A stretch of 64,000 nucleotides of DNA from Paraburkholderia sp. PREW-6R. GTDB lineage: Bacteria > Pseudomonadota > Gammaproteobacteria > Burkholderiales > Burkholderiaceae. A model generated the notes under the pieces. The model was not told the DNA's origin and made no database searches. It was given only the letters and a program-made list of their open reading frames with translations. The stretch is taken from positions 1,302,001 through 1,366,000 of the forward strand of contig NZ_CP155073.1 of assembly GCF_039621805.1 (NCBI RefSeq). Reading direction: 5' to 3'. A program made the translations under genes and the position numbers. Positions 28,471 through 39,104 of this stretch are shown in pieces. The stretch's first letter is position 1. The number at the start of each line of letters is the position of its first letter.

Positions 28471-29991
28471 TCAGTTCGCCGCGGCGGTCGCCGCGGTGGC
28501 TGACGCCGGCGCATCGGTCGGCACCACGAGTCCGGTCTGGGTAGCGTCGAAACCGCCGCCAAGCGCCTTGACGAGGCCGATCTGCAGGTCGCGGCGCCGC
28601 ATCTTGAGACCGGTCACGGTCTGTTCGGCGGCGAGGCGGTTCTGGTCGGCTGTCAACACCTGCAGTTGCGGCGACAGACCCGCCTTGTAGCGGATCACGG
28701 CCAGCTGGTACGCCTTGGTCGAGGCTTCCAGTGCGCGTTGTGCGTCGCCTTGCTGCTGGTCGATCGATTTGATCGACGTGACCTGCGTGGCGACATCGGA
28801 CAGCGCGTTGATCAGCGTCTGGTTGTAATTCGCGACATCCAGTTCAAAGTCCGCATAACGGCCCTTGAGCTGCGAGCGCAACGCGCCGGCGTCGAAGATC
28901 GGCAAATGAATGGCCGGCCCGATCTGGACCTGGCGGCTCGCCGCGGTGAGGAATCGGCCCCAGCCGAACGCGTCGAACCCGAACCCCGCCGACAGGTTGA
29001 TGTCCGGGAAGAATTCCGCTTTCGCCTCCTTGACGTCGTGCATCGCGGCTTCGACCTGCCAGCGCGCGGCGACGATATCGGCACGGCGCGCGACGAGGTC
29101 GGCCGGCAGATTGTTCGGCAGCGCGACCGTGTTGCCCGCAGTGAGCGCAGGTTGGGCGATCTGCAGACCGCGGTCCGGACCCTTGCCGAGCAGCGCGCCC
29201 AACTGGTAGCGCACCACGGTGATCTGGCCGTCGAGGTCCGTCAGGTTCGACTGACTGGTCGCAATATTGCCGTTCGCCGTTTGCTGTTCGACATTGGTGT
29301 CGAGACCGGCCGTGACGCGGCCGCTGGTGATGCGGCCGATATCCTGACGGTTGGCGATCTCGCGCGCGGCAATGTCGCGGTACGCATAAAGCTGCGCGAG
29401 CTGGTTGTACGTGCTGGCCACCGACGCGGCGAGCGTAACGCGCGCCTGCTGCATGTCGGCTTGCGCCGCCTTTTCCTGCGACACGGCCTGGCCCAGGCGC
29501 TGCCGGTTCTTGCCCCACAGGTCCAGGTCCCACGACGCGCTCGCGAGCACATTGTTTTCGCTATACCAGGTGCCGCCGTACGGAGGCGGGTAGAGTGCGT
29601 CGCCCGAAAACAGTTCGCGGTTCCACGAATAGCTGCCGTTGACCTTCGGATATAACGCGGAGCGCGAGCTCTCGATGTACGACGACGCCTTGGCGATGCG
29701 TGCCTGAGCCTGCGCAATCGAGGGATTGCCCTCCAGCGCTTCGGCGATCAGCTTCGGCAGTTGCGGGTCGCCAAACTGGTTGGCCCAGTCGAGCGACGGC
29801 CATTGGCCGCCCTCGCCGGCCAGGCTTTGCGTCGACTCGTACTGAGCCGGCGACGAGATCTGCTTGTCGCTCTTGATACCGAAATAGTTCGCGCACCCGC
29901 TCAGAGCGAGCGCCGTCACTGCGGCGGCGACGGCAGCCCGAGTCGGAAGCACGGACGCGGACAGGGAATGGGATTTCATCAGTCGACTCAT
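28471..29991 (-). CDS. Outer-membrane efflux lipoprotein, NodT/OprM family
   Basis: Trimeric outer-membrane channel subunit of the tripartite pump. An N-terminal signal ends in a lipobox (ALALSGC) with the lipidated Cys about 33 residues in, followed by the two OEP repeats. Typical NodT blocks are WANQFGDPQLPKLIAEALEG, SASWDLDLWGKNRQRL, LPADLVARRADIVAARWQVE and AVIRYKAGLSPQLQVLTADQ. I start at MSRLMKSHSL (29991) because the longer frame to 30063 would overlap marR and disrupt the signal peptide; 29979 is equally possible. It is 37 bp after the marR stop. Confidence 0.9.
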   Translation of the reverse strand: MSRLMKSHSLSASVLPTRAAVAAAVTALALSGCANYFGIKSDKQISSPAQYESTQSLAGEGGQWPSLDWANQFGDPQLPKLIAEALEGNPSIAQAQARIAKASSYIESSRSALYPKVNGSYSWNRELFSGDALYPPPYGGTWYSENNVLASASWDLDLWGKNRQRLGQAVSQEKAAQADMQQARVTLAASVASTYNQLAQLYAYRDIAAREIANRQDIGRITSGRVTAGLDTNVEQQTANGNIATSQSNLTDLDGQITVVRYQLGALLGKGPDRGLQIAQPALTAGNTVALPNNLPADLVARRADIVAARWQVEAAMHDVKEAKAEFFPDINLSAGFGFDAFGWGRFLTAASRQVQIGPAIHLPIFDAGALRSQLKGRYADFELDVANYNQTLINALSDVATQVTSIKSIDQQQGDAQRALEASTKAYQLAVIRYKAGLSPQLQVLTADQNRLAAEQTVTGLKMRRRDLQIGLVKALGGGFDATQTGLVVPTDAPASATAATAAAN

Positions 29992-30028
29992 CGAGTGGAA
30001 TGTAATGATGGACACTGCAAGTAATTTA

Positions 30029-30544
30029 TTACGATTTGCTGTCAGGATTGCTTGCGGCATCACGGGTTAAACCCGTTTGTTCGCCCGAATTGATCAGCAC
30101 GCGGCGCAACATGCTCTTCAGAAAACCGACCTCTTCGGCGGTAAAGCCATTGAGCAGAGTATCCAGCACGCCATTGAAGATGGCCGGCATTCGGGTCGCA
30201 ATCGCATGACCTTCCGGCGTCAGGGCAAGACGCACCACGCGTCGGTCTTCGTTGCTGCGCACTCGCGTCAGAAGCCCGCGCTTCTCGAGCCGGTCGATCA
30301 GCCGCGTGACCGCACTGGCGTCAATGCCGTATTCACGCGCCAGTTCGGCCGCGAGCAGACACTTGCCGCTGGCCACCATGAAGAGGATGCTGCCCTGCTG
30401 GCTCGTGATGCCCAGTTCGGCCATGCTGCGCTGGGTCACGAGATTGGCGAGCGTGGACCTCACACGCGAAATCAGATAGCCGACGCTCTCGCCTAGCTGA
30501 TACTCGGTGGGGTCTGTCTCAGGTAAAGAGGACGGCTGCGGCAT
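30029..30544 (-). CDS. MarR-family transcriptional regulator
   Basis: 171 residues with the MarR winged helix: SQQGSILFMVASGKCLLAAE, then LAREYGIDASAVTRLIDRLE (recognition helix) and the wing RVRSNEDRRVVRLALTPEGH. It is the first gene of the leftward efflux operon, so it most likely represses its own operon and is released by a phenolic or drug ligand. A sigma-70-like promoter lies about 40-65 bp upstream. The gene is divergent from typA. Confidence 0.92.
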   Translation of the reverse strand: MPQPSSLPETDPTEYQLGESVGYLISRVRSTLANLVTQRSMAELGITSQQGSILFMVASGKCLLAAELAREYGIDASAVTRLIDRLEKRGLLTRVRSNEDRRVVRLALTPEGHAIATRMPAIFNGVLDTLLNGFTAEEVGFLKSMLRRVLINSGEQTGLTRDAASNPDSKS

Positions 30545-30579
30545 GATTCTCGTGCGAATGCAATGGTTGACTAGGCAGG

Positions 30580-30609
30580 AGTATAGCGGGCGGTTAATTG
30601 ACGCGGCAA
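30580..30609 (-). promoter_or_regulatory. Promoter of the marR efflux operon
   Basis: On the minus strand TTGCCG (-35) and TATACT (-10) are 18 bp apart, starting transcription about 30 nt before the marR ATG. A MarR operator would be expected to overlap it; no clean palindrome was found. Confidence 0.55.
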
Positions 30610-30768
30610 GCGTTATTACGGCTCAAGCAAGGGACTGTTACGGTCTGCGCCAGAATGGACGCGGCTTTGCGGAGGGAATCTTTATGCGCTTTTTAAGATG
30701 TTTCAAACCGCGAATCCTCCAGGAGCACAGCGGTCCATCAGGGATAACCAGATAACGTCACCCTTGCG

Positions 30769-30777
30769 TGCTATAAT
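30769..30777 (+). promoter_or_regulatory. Extended -10 promoter of typA
   Basis: TGC-TATAAT (TGn plus a perfect -10 box) about 105 bp before the typA ATG, with no recognisable -35, as is usual for extended -10 promoters. Confidence 0.55.
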
Positions 30778-30882
30778 GTTGGGTTCCCAAAAGTGCGCTT
30801 TGGGCTTGTCGTGGTTTGGTTGGTCCAAGTACTCATTAACCGGCATCAGCAAGCGGCGCACTCAACTGTCTCCAGGTTTCCT

Positions 30883-32709
30883 ATGACCCGCGCCCTACGC
30901 AACATCGCCATCATTGCCCACGTCGACCACGGCAAGACCACGCTCGTCGACCAGCTTCTCCGCCAGACCGCCACCTTCCGCGACAACCAGCAGGTCGCCG
31001 AACGCGTCATGGACTCGAACGACATCGAAAAGGAACGTGGCATCACGATCCTGTCGAAGAACTGCGCGGTCGAATATGAAGGCACGCACATCAATATCGT
31101 CGACACCCCGGGCCACGCGGACTTCGGCGGTGAAGTGGAGCGCGTGCTCTCGATGGTGGACTCGGTGCTGCTGCTGGTCGACGCGGTGGAAGGCCCGATG
31201 CCGCAAACGCGCTTCGTGACCAAGAAGGCACTGGCGCTGGGCCTGAAGCCGATCGTCGTGATCAACAAGGTGGACCGTCCGGGCGCGCGTATCGACTGGG
31301 TGATCAACCAGACGTTCGACCTGTTCGACAAACTCGGTGCGACTGACGAACAGCTCGACTTCCCGATCGTCTACGCGTCGGGCCTGAATGGCTATGCCGG
31401 TCTCACGCCGGACGTGCGCGAAGGCGACATGCGCCCGCTGTTCGAAGCCGTGCTCAAGCACGTGCCGGTGCGCGACGCCGATCCGGACGCGCCGCTGCAG
31501 TTGCAGATCACGTCGCTCGATTATTCGTCGTATGTCGGCCGTATCGGCGTGGGCCGCATCACGCGTGGCCGTATCAAGCCGGGCATGGCGGTGGCCGTGC
31601 GCTCGGGTCCGGACGGCGCGATCCTGAACCGCAAGATCAACCAGGTGCTGTCGTTCAAGGGTCTGGAGCGGGTGCAGGTGGACTCGGCTGAAGCTGGCGA
31701 CATCGTGCTGATCAACGGTATCGAAGAAATCGGCATTGGCGTGACGATCTGCGCACCGGAACAACCGGAAGCGCTGCCCATGATCACCGTGGACGAACCC
31801 ACGCTGACCATGAACTTCCTCGTGAATTCGTCGCCGCTCGCCGGCCGTGAAGGCAAATTCGTCACGAGCCGTCAGATCCGCGACCGCCTGATGAAGGAAC
31901 TGAACCACAACGTCGCGCTGCGTGTGAAGGAAACCGGCGACGAAACCACGTTCGAAGTGGCGGGCCGCGGAGAACTGCACCTGACCATTCTCGTGGAAAA
32001 CATGCGTCGTGAAGGCTACGAGCTGGCCGTGTCGCGTCCGCGCGTGGTGATGCAGGAAATCGACGGCGTGAAGCACGAGCCGTACGAAAACCTGACGGTC
32101 GACATGGAAGACGGCCACCAGGGCGGCGTGATGGAAGAGCTAGGCCGCCGCAAGGGCGAAATGCTCGATATGGCGTCGGACGGCCGTGGCCGCACGCGTC
32201 TCGAGTACCGTATTTCGGCGCGTGGCCTGATCGGCTTCCAGTCGGAATTCCTGACGCTCACGCGCGGCACGGGCCTGATGAGCCACACGTTCGACTCGTA
32301 TCAGCCGGTCAAGGAAGGCGCGGTGGGCGAGCGTCGCAACGGCGTGCTGATTTCGCAGGACGACGGCGCCGCAGTGGCGTACGCATTGTGGAAGCTTCAG
32401 GATCGCGGCCGTATGTTCGTGTCGCCGGGCGAGCCGCTGTATGAAGGCATGATTATCGGCATCCACAGCCGTGACAACGACCTCGTCGTCAATCCGATCA
32501 AGGGCAAGCAGTTGACCAACGTGCGCTCGTCCGGTACCGACGAAGCCGTGCGCCTCGTGCCGCCGATCCAGATGTCGCTGGAATACGCAGTCGAATTCAT
32601 CGACGACGACGAACTGGTCGAAGTCACGCCGCAGTCTATCCGTCTGCGCAAGCGTTACCTGAAGGAACACGAGCGCCGCAGCGCAAGCCGTAAGGGCGCA
32701 GTGGACTGA
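30883..32709 (+). CDS. typA: Ribosome-associated GTPase TypA/BipA
   Basis: 608-residue translational GTPase related to EF-G that acts in 50S assembly and stress or low-temperature growth. G motifs are [17 protein letters not shown] (G1), [16 protein letters not shown] (G3) and NKVDRPGAR (G4); the BipA-specific C-terminal domain includes [19 protein letters not shown] and [13 protein letters not shown]. The start is placed at [13 protein letters not shown], as in the family; the upstream in-frame extension is not conserved in character. It is followed by a terminator. Confidence 0.97.
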   Translation: MTRALRNIAIIAHVDHGKTTLVDQLLRQTATFRDNQQVAERVMDSNDIEKERGITILSKNCAVEYEGTHINIVDTPGHADFGGEVERVLSMVDSVLLLVDAVEGPMPQTRFVTKKALALGLKPIVVINKVDRPGARIDWVINQTFDLFDKLGATDEQLDFPIVYASGLNGYAGLTPDVREGDMRPLFEAVLKHVPVRDADPDAPLQLQITSLDYSSYVGRIGVGRITRGRIKPGMAVAVRSGPDGAILNRKINQVLSFKGLERVQVDSAEAGDIVLINGIEEIGIGVTICAPEQPEALPMITVDEPTLTMNFLVNSSPLAGREGKFVTSRQIRDRLMKELNHNVALRVKETGDETTFEVAGRGELHLTILVENMRREGYELAVSRPRVVMQEIDGVKHEPYENLTVDMEDGHQGGVMEELGRRKGEMLDMASDGRGRTRLEYRISARGLIGFQSEFLTLTRGTGLMSHTFDSYQPVKEGAVGERRNGVLISQDDGAAVAYALWKLQDRGRMFVSPGEPLYEGMIIGIHSRDNDLVVNPIKGKQLTNVRSSGTDEAVRLVPPIQMSLEYAVEFIDDDELVEVTPQSIRLRKRYLKEHERRSASRKGAVD

Positions 32710-33132
32710 TCGTTCGCTCAGGCAATCCGGTTGAGGTTATTCGAATCGGTTTGCAGGCATGACAGGCAAAAGCCACCGCTTGGTGGCTTTTGTCGTTTCC
32801 GGCGATACAAAATGCGTTGGAGCCGGGCTTTCAAAATAGCGGTTCGTGTCTGCAAGCCGGTTTTTTTCAAACCCTTAAATACTGGCTCCTGTTTGCCGCA
32901 GAACACTGTTGCGCATTCCGACAATAGCCGCGAAAGCCCGTATTGACAGGCTTGGGCGGCAATCCGTCTGCTATCTGCACTATCCGTTCTGTGATATGCT
33001 CCCCGGGTGCAAAGTTTTAGGTCCTTCCAAGCAAGACTTGATTCGCGCAATCCGCTAAACGGTCAGGCCGTGTCGCGGAAGGTTCTGTAACCCGCTATTT
33101 CTCGAGAAACTCGAAGAAAGGTGAGCGTAAAA
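32710..33132. other. typA-odhA intergenic region
   Basis: 423 bp with no gene. Contains the typA terminator and, nearer odhA, a TTGACA at 32943-32948 and a TGA-TATGCT extended -10-like element at 32992-33000. Their spacing to each other is wrong, so the odhA promoter is only tentatively placed at the latter. Confidence 0.4.
32768..32791 (+). terminator. typA terminator
   Basis: AAAAGCCACC-GCTT-GGTGGCTTTT, a 10-bp perfect stem whose arms supply the A- and T-tracts. Confidence 0.85.
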
Positions 33133-35994
33133 ATGATGAAGCAATTCCAGTCGAACTCTTATCTGTTCGGCGGCAATGCTCCGTACGTTGAAGAAATGTA
33201 CGAAGCGTATCTCGATAATCCGGCGTCAGTGCCCGAGAACTGGCGCACCTATTTCGACGCGTTGCAGAACGTTCCTGCATCGGACGGCAGCAATGCCAAC
33301 GACGTGGCCCACGGCCCGATCGTCGAATCTTTTGCACAGCGCGCCAAGGCCAACGCCTTCATTCCGCGCACGGCAACCGGCGGCGAAGACCTCGCTACCG
33401 CGCGCAAGCAGGTCTATGTCCAGTCCCTCATCGGCGCATATCGCTTCCTCGGCTCGCAATGGGCCAATCTCGATCCCCTGAAGCGCCGCGAACGTCCCGC
33501 CATTCCCGAACTCGAACCCGCGTTCTACGACTTCACCGAAGCCGACATGGACGAGGAGTTCAGCGCCACGAACCTGTATTTCGGTTTCGAACGCGCTTCG
33601 CTGCGTGAGATCGTCAAGGCATTGCGCGACACGTACTGCGGCACGATCGGCGCCGAGTACATGTACATCAGCGATCCGGAACAGAAGCGCTGGTGGAAAG
33701 AAAGACTCGAATCGATCCGCTCTACGCCGAACTTCTCGAACGAGAAGAAAAAGCACATCCTGAATCGCCTGACGGCCGCCGAAGGCCTCGAGCGTTTCCT
33801 GCACACCAAGTACGTCGGCCAGAAGCGCTTCTCGCTCGAAGGCGGCGAAAGCTTCATCGCGTCGATGGACGAAGTGGTCCGTCACGGCGGCGCGAACGGC
33901 GTCCAGGAAATCGTCATCGGCATGGCCCACCGCGGCCGCCTGAACGTGCTGGTCAATACGCTCGGCAAGATGCCGGCCGACCTCTTCGCCGAGTTCGAAG
34001 GCAAGCACGTGGACGATCTGCCGGCCGGCGACGTGAAGTACCACAAGGGTTTCTCGTCGGACGTCTCGACCGAGGGCGGCCCGGTTCACCTGTCGCTCGC
34101 GTTCAACCCGTCGCACCTCGAAATCGTCAACCCGGTGGTCGAAGGTTCCGCCAAGGCGCGTATGGACCGTCGCGGCGACGAAAGCGGCCTGCAGGTGCTG
34201 CCGGTGCAGATCCACGGCGACGCGGCTTTCGCGGGCCAGGGCGTCGTGATGGAGACGCTGAACCTCGCGCAAACGCGCGGCTACGGCACGCACGGCACGC
34301 TGCACATCGTCATCAACAACCAGATCGGCTTTACGACGTCGGACCCGCGCGACTCGCGCTCCACGTTGTACTGCTCGGACGTCGTCAAGATGATCGAAGC
34401 GCCGGTGCTGCACGTGAACGGTGACGATCCTGAGGCTGTCGTGCTGGCAACGCAACTCGCCATCGACTTCCGGATGCAGTTCCACAAAGACGTCGTGGTC
34501 GACATCGTCTGCTTCCGCAAGCTGGGCCACAACGAGCAGGACACGCCGGCGGTCACGCAGCCGCTCATGTACAAGACGATCGCCAAGCACCCGGGCACGC
34601 GCGCGCTGTACGCTGAAAAGCTGGTGCAGCAAGGCGTGATCACCGCGGAAGAGGCGGACGAGTACGTGAAGGCGTACCGCAAGGCGATGGATGAAGGCCA
34701 CCACACGGTCGACCCGGTGCTCTCGAACTACAAGAGCAAGTACGCGGTGGACTGGGTTCCGTTCCTGAACCGCAAATGGACCGACGCCGCCGACACGGCA
34801 GTGCCGCTTGCCGAACTGAAGCGCCTTGCCGAGCGCATCACCACGGTGCCGGAAAACTTCAAGGTTCACCCGCTGGTCGAGCGCGTGCTGAACGACCGTC
34901 GCGCAATGGGCCGTGGCGAAGCGAAGCTCGACTGGGGCATGGGCGAGCACCTCGCGTTCGCGTCGCTGGTCGCGTCGGGCTATTCGGTTCGTCTGACCGG
35001 TCAGGACTCGGGCCGCGGCACGTTCACGCACCGTCACGCTGTGTTGCACGACCAGAATCGCGAACGCTGGAACGACGGCACCTATGTGCCGCTGCAAAAC
35101 ATCGCCGAAGGTCAGGCGAAGTTCACGGTGATCGACTCGGTGCTGTCCGAAGAGGCGGTGCTGGGTTTCGAGTACGGCTACTCGACCGCTGAGCCGAATA
35201 CGTTCGTCGCGTGGGAAGCGCAGTTCGGCGACTTCGTAAACGGCGCGCAGGTCGTGATCGACCAGTTCATCTCGTCGGGCGAAGTGAAATGGGGCCGCGT
35301 GTCGGGCCTCACCATGCTGCTGCCGCACGGCTACGAAGGCCAGGGTCCGGAGCACTCGTCGGCGCGTATCGAGCGTTTCCTGCAACTGTGCGCAGACCAC
35401 AACATGCAGGTCGTTCAGCCCACCACGCCGGCGCAGATTTTCCACCTGCTGCGCCGTCAGATGATCCGCCTGTTCCGCAAGCCGCTGATCGTCGCTACAC
35501 CGAAGTCGCTGTTGCGCCACAAGGAAGCCGTGTCGGATCTGTCCGAACTGGCGAAGGGCTCGTTCCAGCCGGTGATCGGCGAAGTGGACGAAGCGATCGA
35601 AGCGAAGAAGGTCAAGCGCGTGATCGTGTGCTCGGGCCGCGTGTACTACGACCTCGTCGCGCATCGCCGCGAAGCGAAGGCGAACGACGTCGCGATCGTC
35701 CGGATCGAACAGCTCTATCCGTTCGCGCACAAGCAGTTCGAAGCGGAAATCAAAAAATACGACAACGCAACGGAAGTGGTGTGGGTGCAGGACGAGCCGC
35801 AGAATCAAGGCCCGTGGTTCTACATCGAGCATCATCTGAAGGAAGGCATGAAAGACGGGCAGAAGCTGGCATACAGCGGCCGTCCGGCTTCGGCTTCTCC
35901 GGCAGTCGGCTACTACGCGAAGCACTACGAGCAGCAGAAGGCGCTGGTCGAAGGCGCGTTCGGCCGTCTCAAGAGCACGTCGATCGCTAAATAA
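33133..35994 (+). CDS. odhA: 2-oxoglutarate dehydrogenase E1 component
   Basis: A 953-residue thiamine-diphosphate-dependent decarboxylase (E1o, SucA) of the TCA cycle; with OdhB and Lpd it makes succinyl-CoA. Family blocks are the N-terminal SYLFGGNAPYVEEMYEAYLD (E2-binding region), GMAHRGRLNVLVNTLGKMPA, the TPP/Mg site VNGDDPEAVVLATQ followed by CFRKLGHNEQDTP, and GYEGQGPEHSSARIERFLQL in the transketolase-like C-terminal half. An upstream GTG is open, but AAGGTGAG is ideally spaced for the ATG at 33133. It is first of odhA-odhB-lpdA. Confidence 0.97.
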   Translation: MMKQFQSNSYLFGGNAPYVEEMYEAYLDNPASVPENWRTYFDALQNVPASDGSNANDVAHGPIVESFAQRAKANAFIPRTATGGEDLATARKQVYVQSLIGAYRFLGSQWANLDPLKRRERPAIPELEPAFYDFTEADMDEEFSATNLYFGFERASLREIVKALRDTYCGTIGAEYMYISDPEQKRWWKERLESIRSTPNFSNEKKKHILNRLTAAEGLERFLHTKYVGQKRFSLEGGESFIASMDEVVRHGGANGVQEIVIGMAHRGRLNVLVNTLGKMPADLFAEFEGKHVDDLPAGDVKYHKGFSSDVSTEGGPVHLSLAFNPSHLEIVNPVVEGSAKARMDRRGDESGLQVLPVQIHGDAAFAGQGVVMETLNLAQTRGYGTHGTLHIVINNQIGFTTSDPRDSRSTLYCSDVVKMIEAPVLHVNGDDPEAVVLATQLAIDFRMQFHKDVVVDIVCFRKLGHNEQDTPAVTQPLMYKTIAKHPGTRALYAEKLVQQGVITAEEADEYVKAYRKAMDEGHHTVDPVLSNYKSKYAVDWVPFLNRKWTDAADTAVPLAELKRLAERITTVPENFKVHPLVERVLNDRRAMGRGEAKLDWGMGEHLAFASLVASGYSVRLTGQDSGRGTFTHRHAVLHDQNRERWNDGTYVPLQNIAEGQAKFTVIDSVLSEEAVLGFEYGYSTAEPNTFVAWEAQFGDFVNGAQVVIDQFISSGEVKWGRVSGLTMLLPHGYEGQGPEHSSARIERFLQLCADHNMQVVQPTTPAQIFHLLRRQMIRLFRKPLIVATPKSLLRHKEAVSDLSELAKGSFQPVIGEVDEAIEAKKVKRVIVCSGRVYYDLVAHRREAKANDVAIVRIEQLYPFAHKQFEAEIKKYDNATEVVWVQDEPQNQGPWFYIEHHLKEGMKDGQKLAYSGRPASASPAVGYYAKHYEQQKALVEGAFGRLKSTSIAK

Positions 35995-36133
35995 TCACAA
36001 CAGCCGAACCGGGAAAGCGCAGGGCGCTTTCCCGTGCCGCATCTGAACAGTCAGCGCGGCAGTCAGGTTCGCAGGCGGTCGTCCGGTCGTAGATCACGCG
36101 CCGTCACCCGATACGTATTCAGGACAATTCATA

Positions 36134-37429
36134 ATGGCTATTGTTGAAGTCAAGGTTCCCCAGCTTTCCGAGTCGGTTTCGGAAGCCACCATGTTGCAGT
36201 GGAAGAAGAAGCCCGGCGAGGCTGTCGCGCAAGACGAAATTCTCATCGAAATCGAGACCGACAAGGTCGTGCTCGAAGTGCCGGCACCCTCGGCCGGCGT
36301 GCTCGCGCAAGTGATCGCAAACGACGGTGACACCGTCACCGCCGATCAGGTCATCGCGAAGATCGACACCGAAGGCAAGGCAGGCGAAGCCGCCGTCGAA
36401 GCCGAGGTGAAGCCGGCTCCCGAAGCCGCACCGGCACCCGCCGCCGCGCCCGCTCCGGCTGCTCAGGCGGCCTCGGCTACGGGTTCGAATACCGCTGCTT
36501 CGCCGGCTGCCGGCAAGCTGATGGCCGAGAAGGGCCTGGGCGCAGGCGACGTGTCCGGCACCGGCCGCGACGGCCGCATCACCAAGGGCGACGTGCTGAG
36601 CGCGGGTCAAGCCGCCCCGGCACCGGCTGCGAAGGCTGCGCCGGCACCGGCTGCTCCCGCGCCGAAGGCGGCGAAGCCGTCGCTGCCGGACGTGAAGGCG
36701 CCGGCATCGGCCGACCAGTGGCTGAAGGACCGCCCGGAACAACGCGTGCCGATGTCGCGTCTGCGCGCGCGTATCGCCGAGCGTCTGCTGGAATCGCAGC
36801 AGACCAACGCCATCCTGACCACGTTCAACGAAGTCAACATGGCGCCGGTGATGGACCTGCGCAACAAGTACAAGGACAAGTTCGAAAAGGAACATGGCGT
36901 GAAGCTCGGCTTCATGTCGTTCTTCGTGAAGGCGGCGGTTCATGCGCTGAAGAAGTTCCCGCTCGTGAACGCGTCGATCGACGGCAACGACATCGTCTAT
37001 CACGGCTACTTCGACATTGGTATCGCGGTCGGTTCGCCGCGTGGCCTGGTGGTGCCGATCCTGCGCAATGCAGATCAGCTGAGCCTTGCCGAAATCGAGA
37101 AGAAGATTGCTGAGTTCGGCCAGAAGGCGAAGGACGGCAAGCTGTCGATCGAAGAAATGACCGGCGGTACGTTCTCGATCTCGAACGGTGGTGTGTTCGG
37201 TTCGATGCTGTCCACGCCGATCATCAACCCGCCGCAATCCGCCATTCTCGGCGTGCACGCCACGAAGGAGCGCGCTGTCGTCGAAAACGGCCAGATCGTG
37301 ATCCGCCCGATGAACTACCTGGCGCTCTCGTACGACCACCGCATCATCGACGGCCGCGAAGCAGTGCTGTCGCTGGTCGCGATGAAAGATGCGCTGGAAG
37401 ATCCGGCGCGCCTGCTGCTCGACCTGTAA
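36134..37429 (+). CDS. odhB: Dihydrolipoamide succinyltransferase E2 component
   Basis: A 431-residue core of the 2-oxoglutarate dehydrogenase complex that transfers succinyl groups from lipoyl to CoA. It has one N-terminal lipoyl domain with lipoyl-Lys44 in [13 protein letters not shown], an Ala/Pro-rich hinge, a peripheral subunit-binding domain at about 120-155 ([20 protein letters not shown]), a second Ala/Pro linker, and the catalytic domain ending in [13 protein letters not shown] with active-site His402. It lies about 140 bp after odhA on the same strand, consistent with one operon. Confidence 0.97.
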   Translation: MAIVEVKVPQLSESVSEATMLQWKKKPGEAVAQDEILIEIETDKVVLEVPAPSAGVLAQVIANDGDTVTADQVIAKIDTEGKAGEAAVEAEVKPAPEAAPAPAAAPAPAAQAASATGSNTAASPAAGKLMAEKGLGAGDVSGTGRDGRITKGDVLSAGQAAPAPAAKAAPAPAAPAPKAAKPSLPDVKAPASADQWLKDRPEQRVPMSRLRARIAERLLESQQTNAILTTFNEVNMAPVMDLRNKYKDKFEKEHGVKLGFMSFFVKAAVHALKKFPLVNASIDGNDIVYHGYFDIGIAVGSPRGLVVPILRNADQLSLAEIEKKIAEFGQKAKDGKLSIEEMTGGTFSISNGGVFGSMLSTPIINPPQSAILGVHATKERAVVENGQIVIRPMNYLALSYDHRIIDGREAVLSLVAMKDALEDPARLLLDL

Positions 37430-37579
37430 TTGCCGGCCCCCTGGCGGCGGCTTGCCTTCGCGCGAGTCGTCGCCATATAGGTTTCAGGCAAGGCATCACG
37501 TCTAACGCATTCCGCAGTACAGGAGCGACGCGCGCCACGAAGCGTGGCCGGGCGTCGTTCCGCCATCAAAAGGATTGTC

Positions 37580-39010
37580 ATGTCCAAAGAATTTGACGTC
37601 GTCGTGATCGGCGCAGGCCCCGGCGGCTATATCGCTGCAATCCGCGCCGCGCAACTCGGCAAGTCGGTTGCATGTATCGAAAAATGGAAGAACCCGGCCG
37701 GCGCGCTGAAGCTCGGCGGCACCTGCCTGAACGTGGGTTGCATCCCGTCGAAGGCGCTGCTCGCGTCGTCGGAAGAATTCGAAAATGCGTCGCATCACCT
37801 GTCGGACCACGGCATTTCCGTGGAGAACGTTCAGGTGGACATCTCGAAGATGATGGCCCGCAAGGAAGGCATCGTCGAAAAGATGACGAAGGGTATCGAG
37901 TTCCTGTTCCGCAAGAACAAGATTACGTGGCTCAAGGGTCACGGCAAGTTCACCGGCAAGACGGACGCCGGCGTGCAGATCGAAGTAAGCGGCGAGGGCG
38001 AAACGGAAACGGTCACGGCGAAGAACGTGATCATCGCAACCGGTTCAAAGGCGCGACATCTGCCGAACATTCCGGTCGACAACAAGATCGTTGCCGACAA
38101 TGAAGGTGCGTTGAGCTTCGACTCCACGCCGAAGAAGCTGGCCGTGATCGGCGCCGGCGTGATCGGCCTGGAACTGGGCTCGGTGTGGCGCCGTCTCGGT
38201 GCGGATGTGACCGTGCTCGAAGCGCTGCCGGATTTCCTCGGCGCAGCGGATCAGGCGCTCTCGAAAGAAGCGGCCAAGCAGTTCAAGAAGCAGGGTCTGG
38301 ACATCCACGTCGGCGTGAAAGTCGGCGAAGTGACCACCACGGAAAATGGCGTCACGATCAGCTACACGGACAAGGACGGCAACGCACAGAAGCTCGAAGC
38401 CGATCGCCTGATCGTGTCGATCGGCCGCGTGCCGAACACGGACAACCTCGGACTCGAAGCGATCGGTCTGAAGGCCAACGAACGCGGCTTTATCGACGTG
38501 GACGATCATTGCGCGACGGCCGTGCCGAACGTGTATGCAATCGGCGACGTGGTGCGTGGCCCGATGCTCGCGCACAAGGCTGAAGACGAAGGCGTGCTGG
38601 TGGCCGAAATCATCGACGGGCAGAAGCCGCATATCGACTACAACTGCATTCCGTGGGTGATCTACACCGAGCCGGAAATCGCGTGGGTCGGCAAAACGGA
38701 GCAGCAGCTCAAGGCCGAAGGCCGCGAGATCAAGACCGGCCAGTTCCCGATGATGGCGAACGGCCGCGCGCTCGGCATCAACAAGGCGGAAGGGTTCGTC
38801 AAGATGATCGCCGACGCGAAGACCGACGAAATCCTCGGCGTGCACATCATTGCCGCGGACGCGTCGGACCTGATCGCGGAAGCCGTGGTGGCGATGGAAT
38901 TCAAGGCGGCGTCGGAAGACATCGGCCGCATCTGCCATCCGCACCCGTCGCTGTCGGAAGTCATGCGCGAGGCGGCACTCGCCGTCGACAAGCGCGCGTT
39001 GAACATGTAA
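37580..39010 (+). CDS. lpdA: Dihydrolipoamide dehydrogenase E3 component
   Basis: 476-residue FAD flavoprotein that reoxidises dihydrolipoamide with NAD. The FAD-binding motif GAGPGGYIAAIRAAQLGK opens the protein, followed by the redox disulphide in GGTCLNVGCIPSKALL, the NAD site IGAGVIGLELGSVWRRLG, and the catalytic His-Glu region HPHPSLSEVMREA. The start is the ATG after AAAAGGA at 37580; the longer frame to 37544 has no support. It ends the odh cluster and is followed by a terminator, although zapE starts close behind. Confidence 0.97.
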   Translation: MSKEFDVVVIGAGPGGYIAAIRAAQLGKSVACIEKWKNPAGALKLGGTCLNVGCIPSKALLASSEEFENASHHLSDHGISVENVQVDISKMMARKEGIVEKMTKGIEFLFRKNKITWLKGHGKFTGKTDAGVQIEVSGEGETETVTAKNVIIATGSKARHLPNIPVDNKIVADNEGALSFDSTPKKLAVIGAGVIGLELGSVWRRLGADVTVLEALPDFLGAADQALSKEAAKQFKKQGLDIHVGVKVGEVTTTENGVTISYTDKDGNAQKLEADRLIVSIGRVPNTDNLGLEAIGLKANERGFIDVDDHCATAVPNVYAIGDVVRGPMLAHKAEDEGVLVAEIIDGQKPHIDYNCIPWVIYTEPEIAWVGKTEQQLKAEGREIKTGQFPMMANGRALGINKAEGFVKMIADAKTDEILGVHIIAADASDLIAEAVVAMEFKAASEDIGRICHPHPSLSEVMREAALAVDKRALNM

Positions 39011-39049
39011 TCACGCGCACGCCTGGCTGAACGCACTGGCATCACCACG

Positions 39050-39087
39050 AAGGCGGGCGGGTTCAATCCCACCCGCCTTTCTTTTTG
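39050..39087 (+). terminator. lpdA terminator
   Basis: AAGGCGGGCGGG / CCCACCCGCCTT stem with one mismatch and a 6-nt loop, then TCTTTTT. It lies 18 bp before the zapE ATG. Confidence 0.8.
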
Positions 39088-39104
39088 CAGCATCGAGCAA
39101 GACA

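Larger units (their letters stand above)
30545..30882. other. marR/typA divergent promoter region
   Basis: No gene. Carries the leftward marR promoter (30580-30609) and the rightward extended -10 promoter of typA (30769-30777). Confidence 0.6.

Noticed and set aside
27305..28690. 461-residue plus-strand frame opposite emrA
   Set aside because: Arg/His/Val-rich shadow of the adaptor gene.
33226..35925. 899-residue open frame opposite odhA
   Set aside because: Antisense shadow; odhA motifs are continuous on the plus strand.
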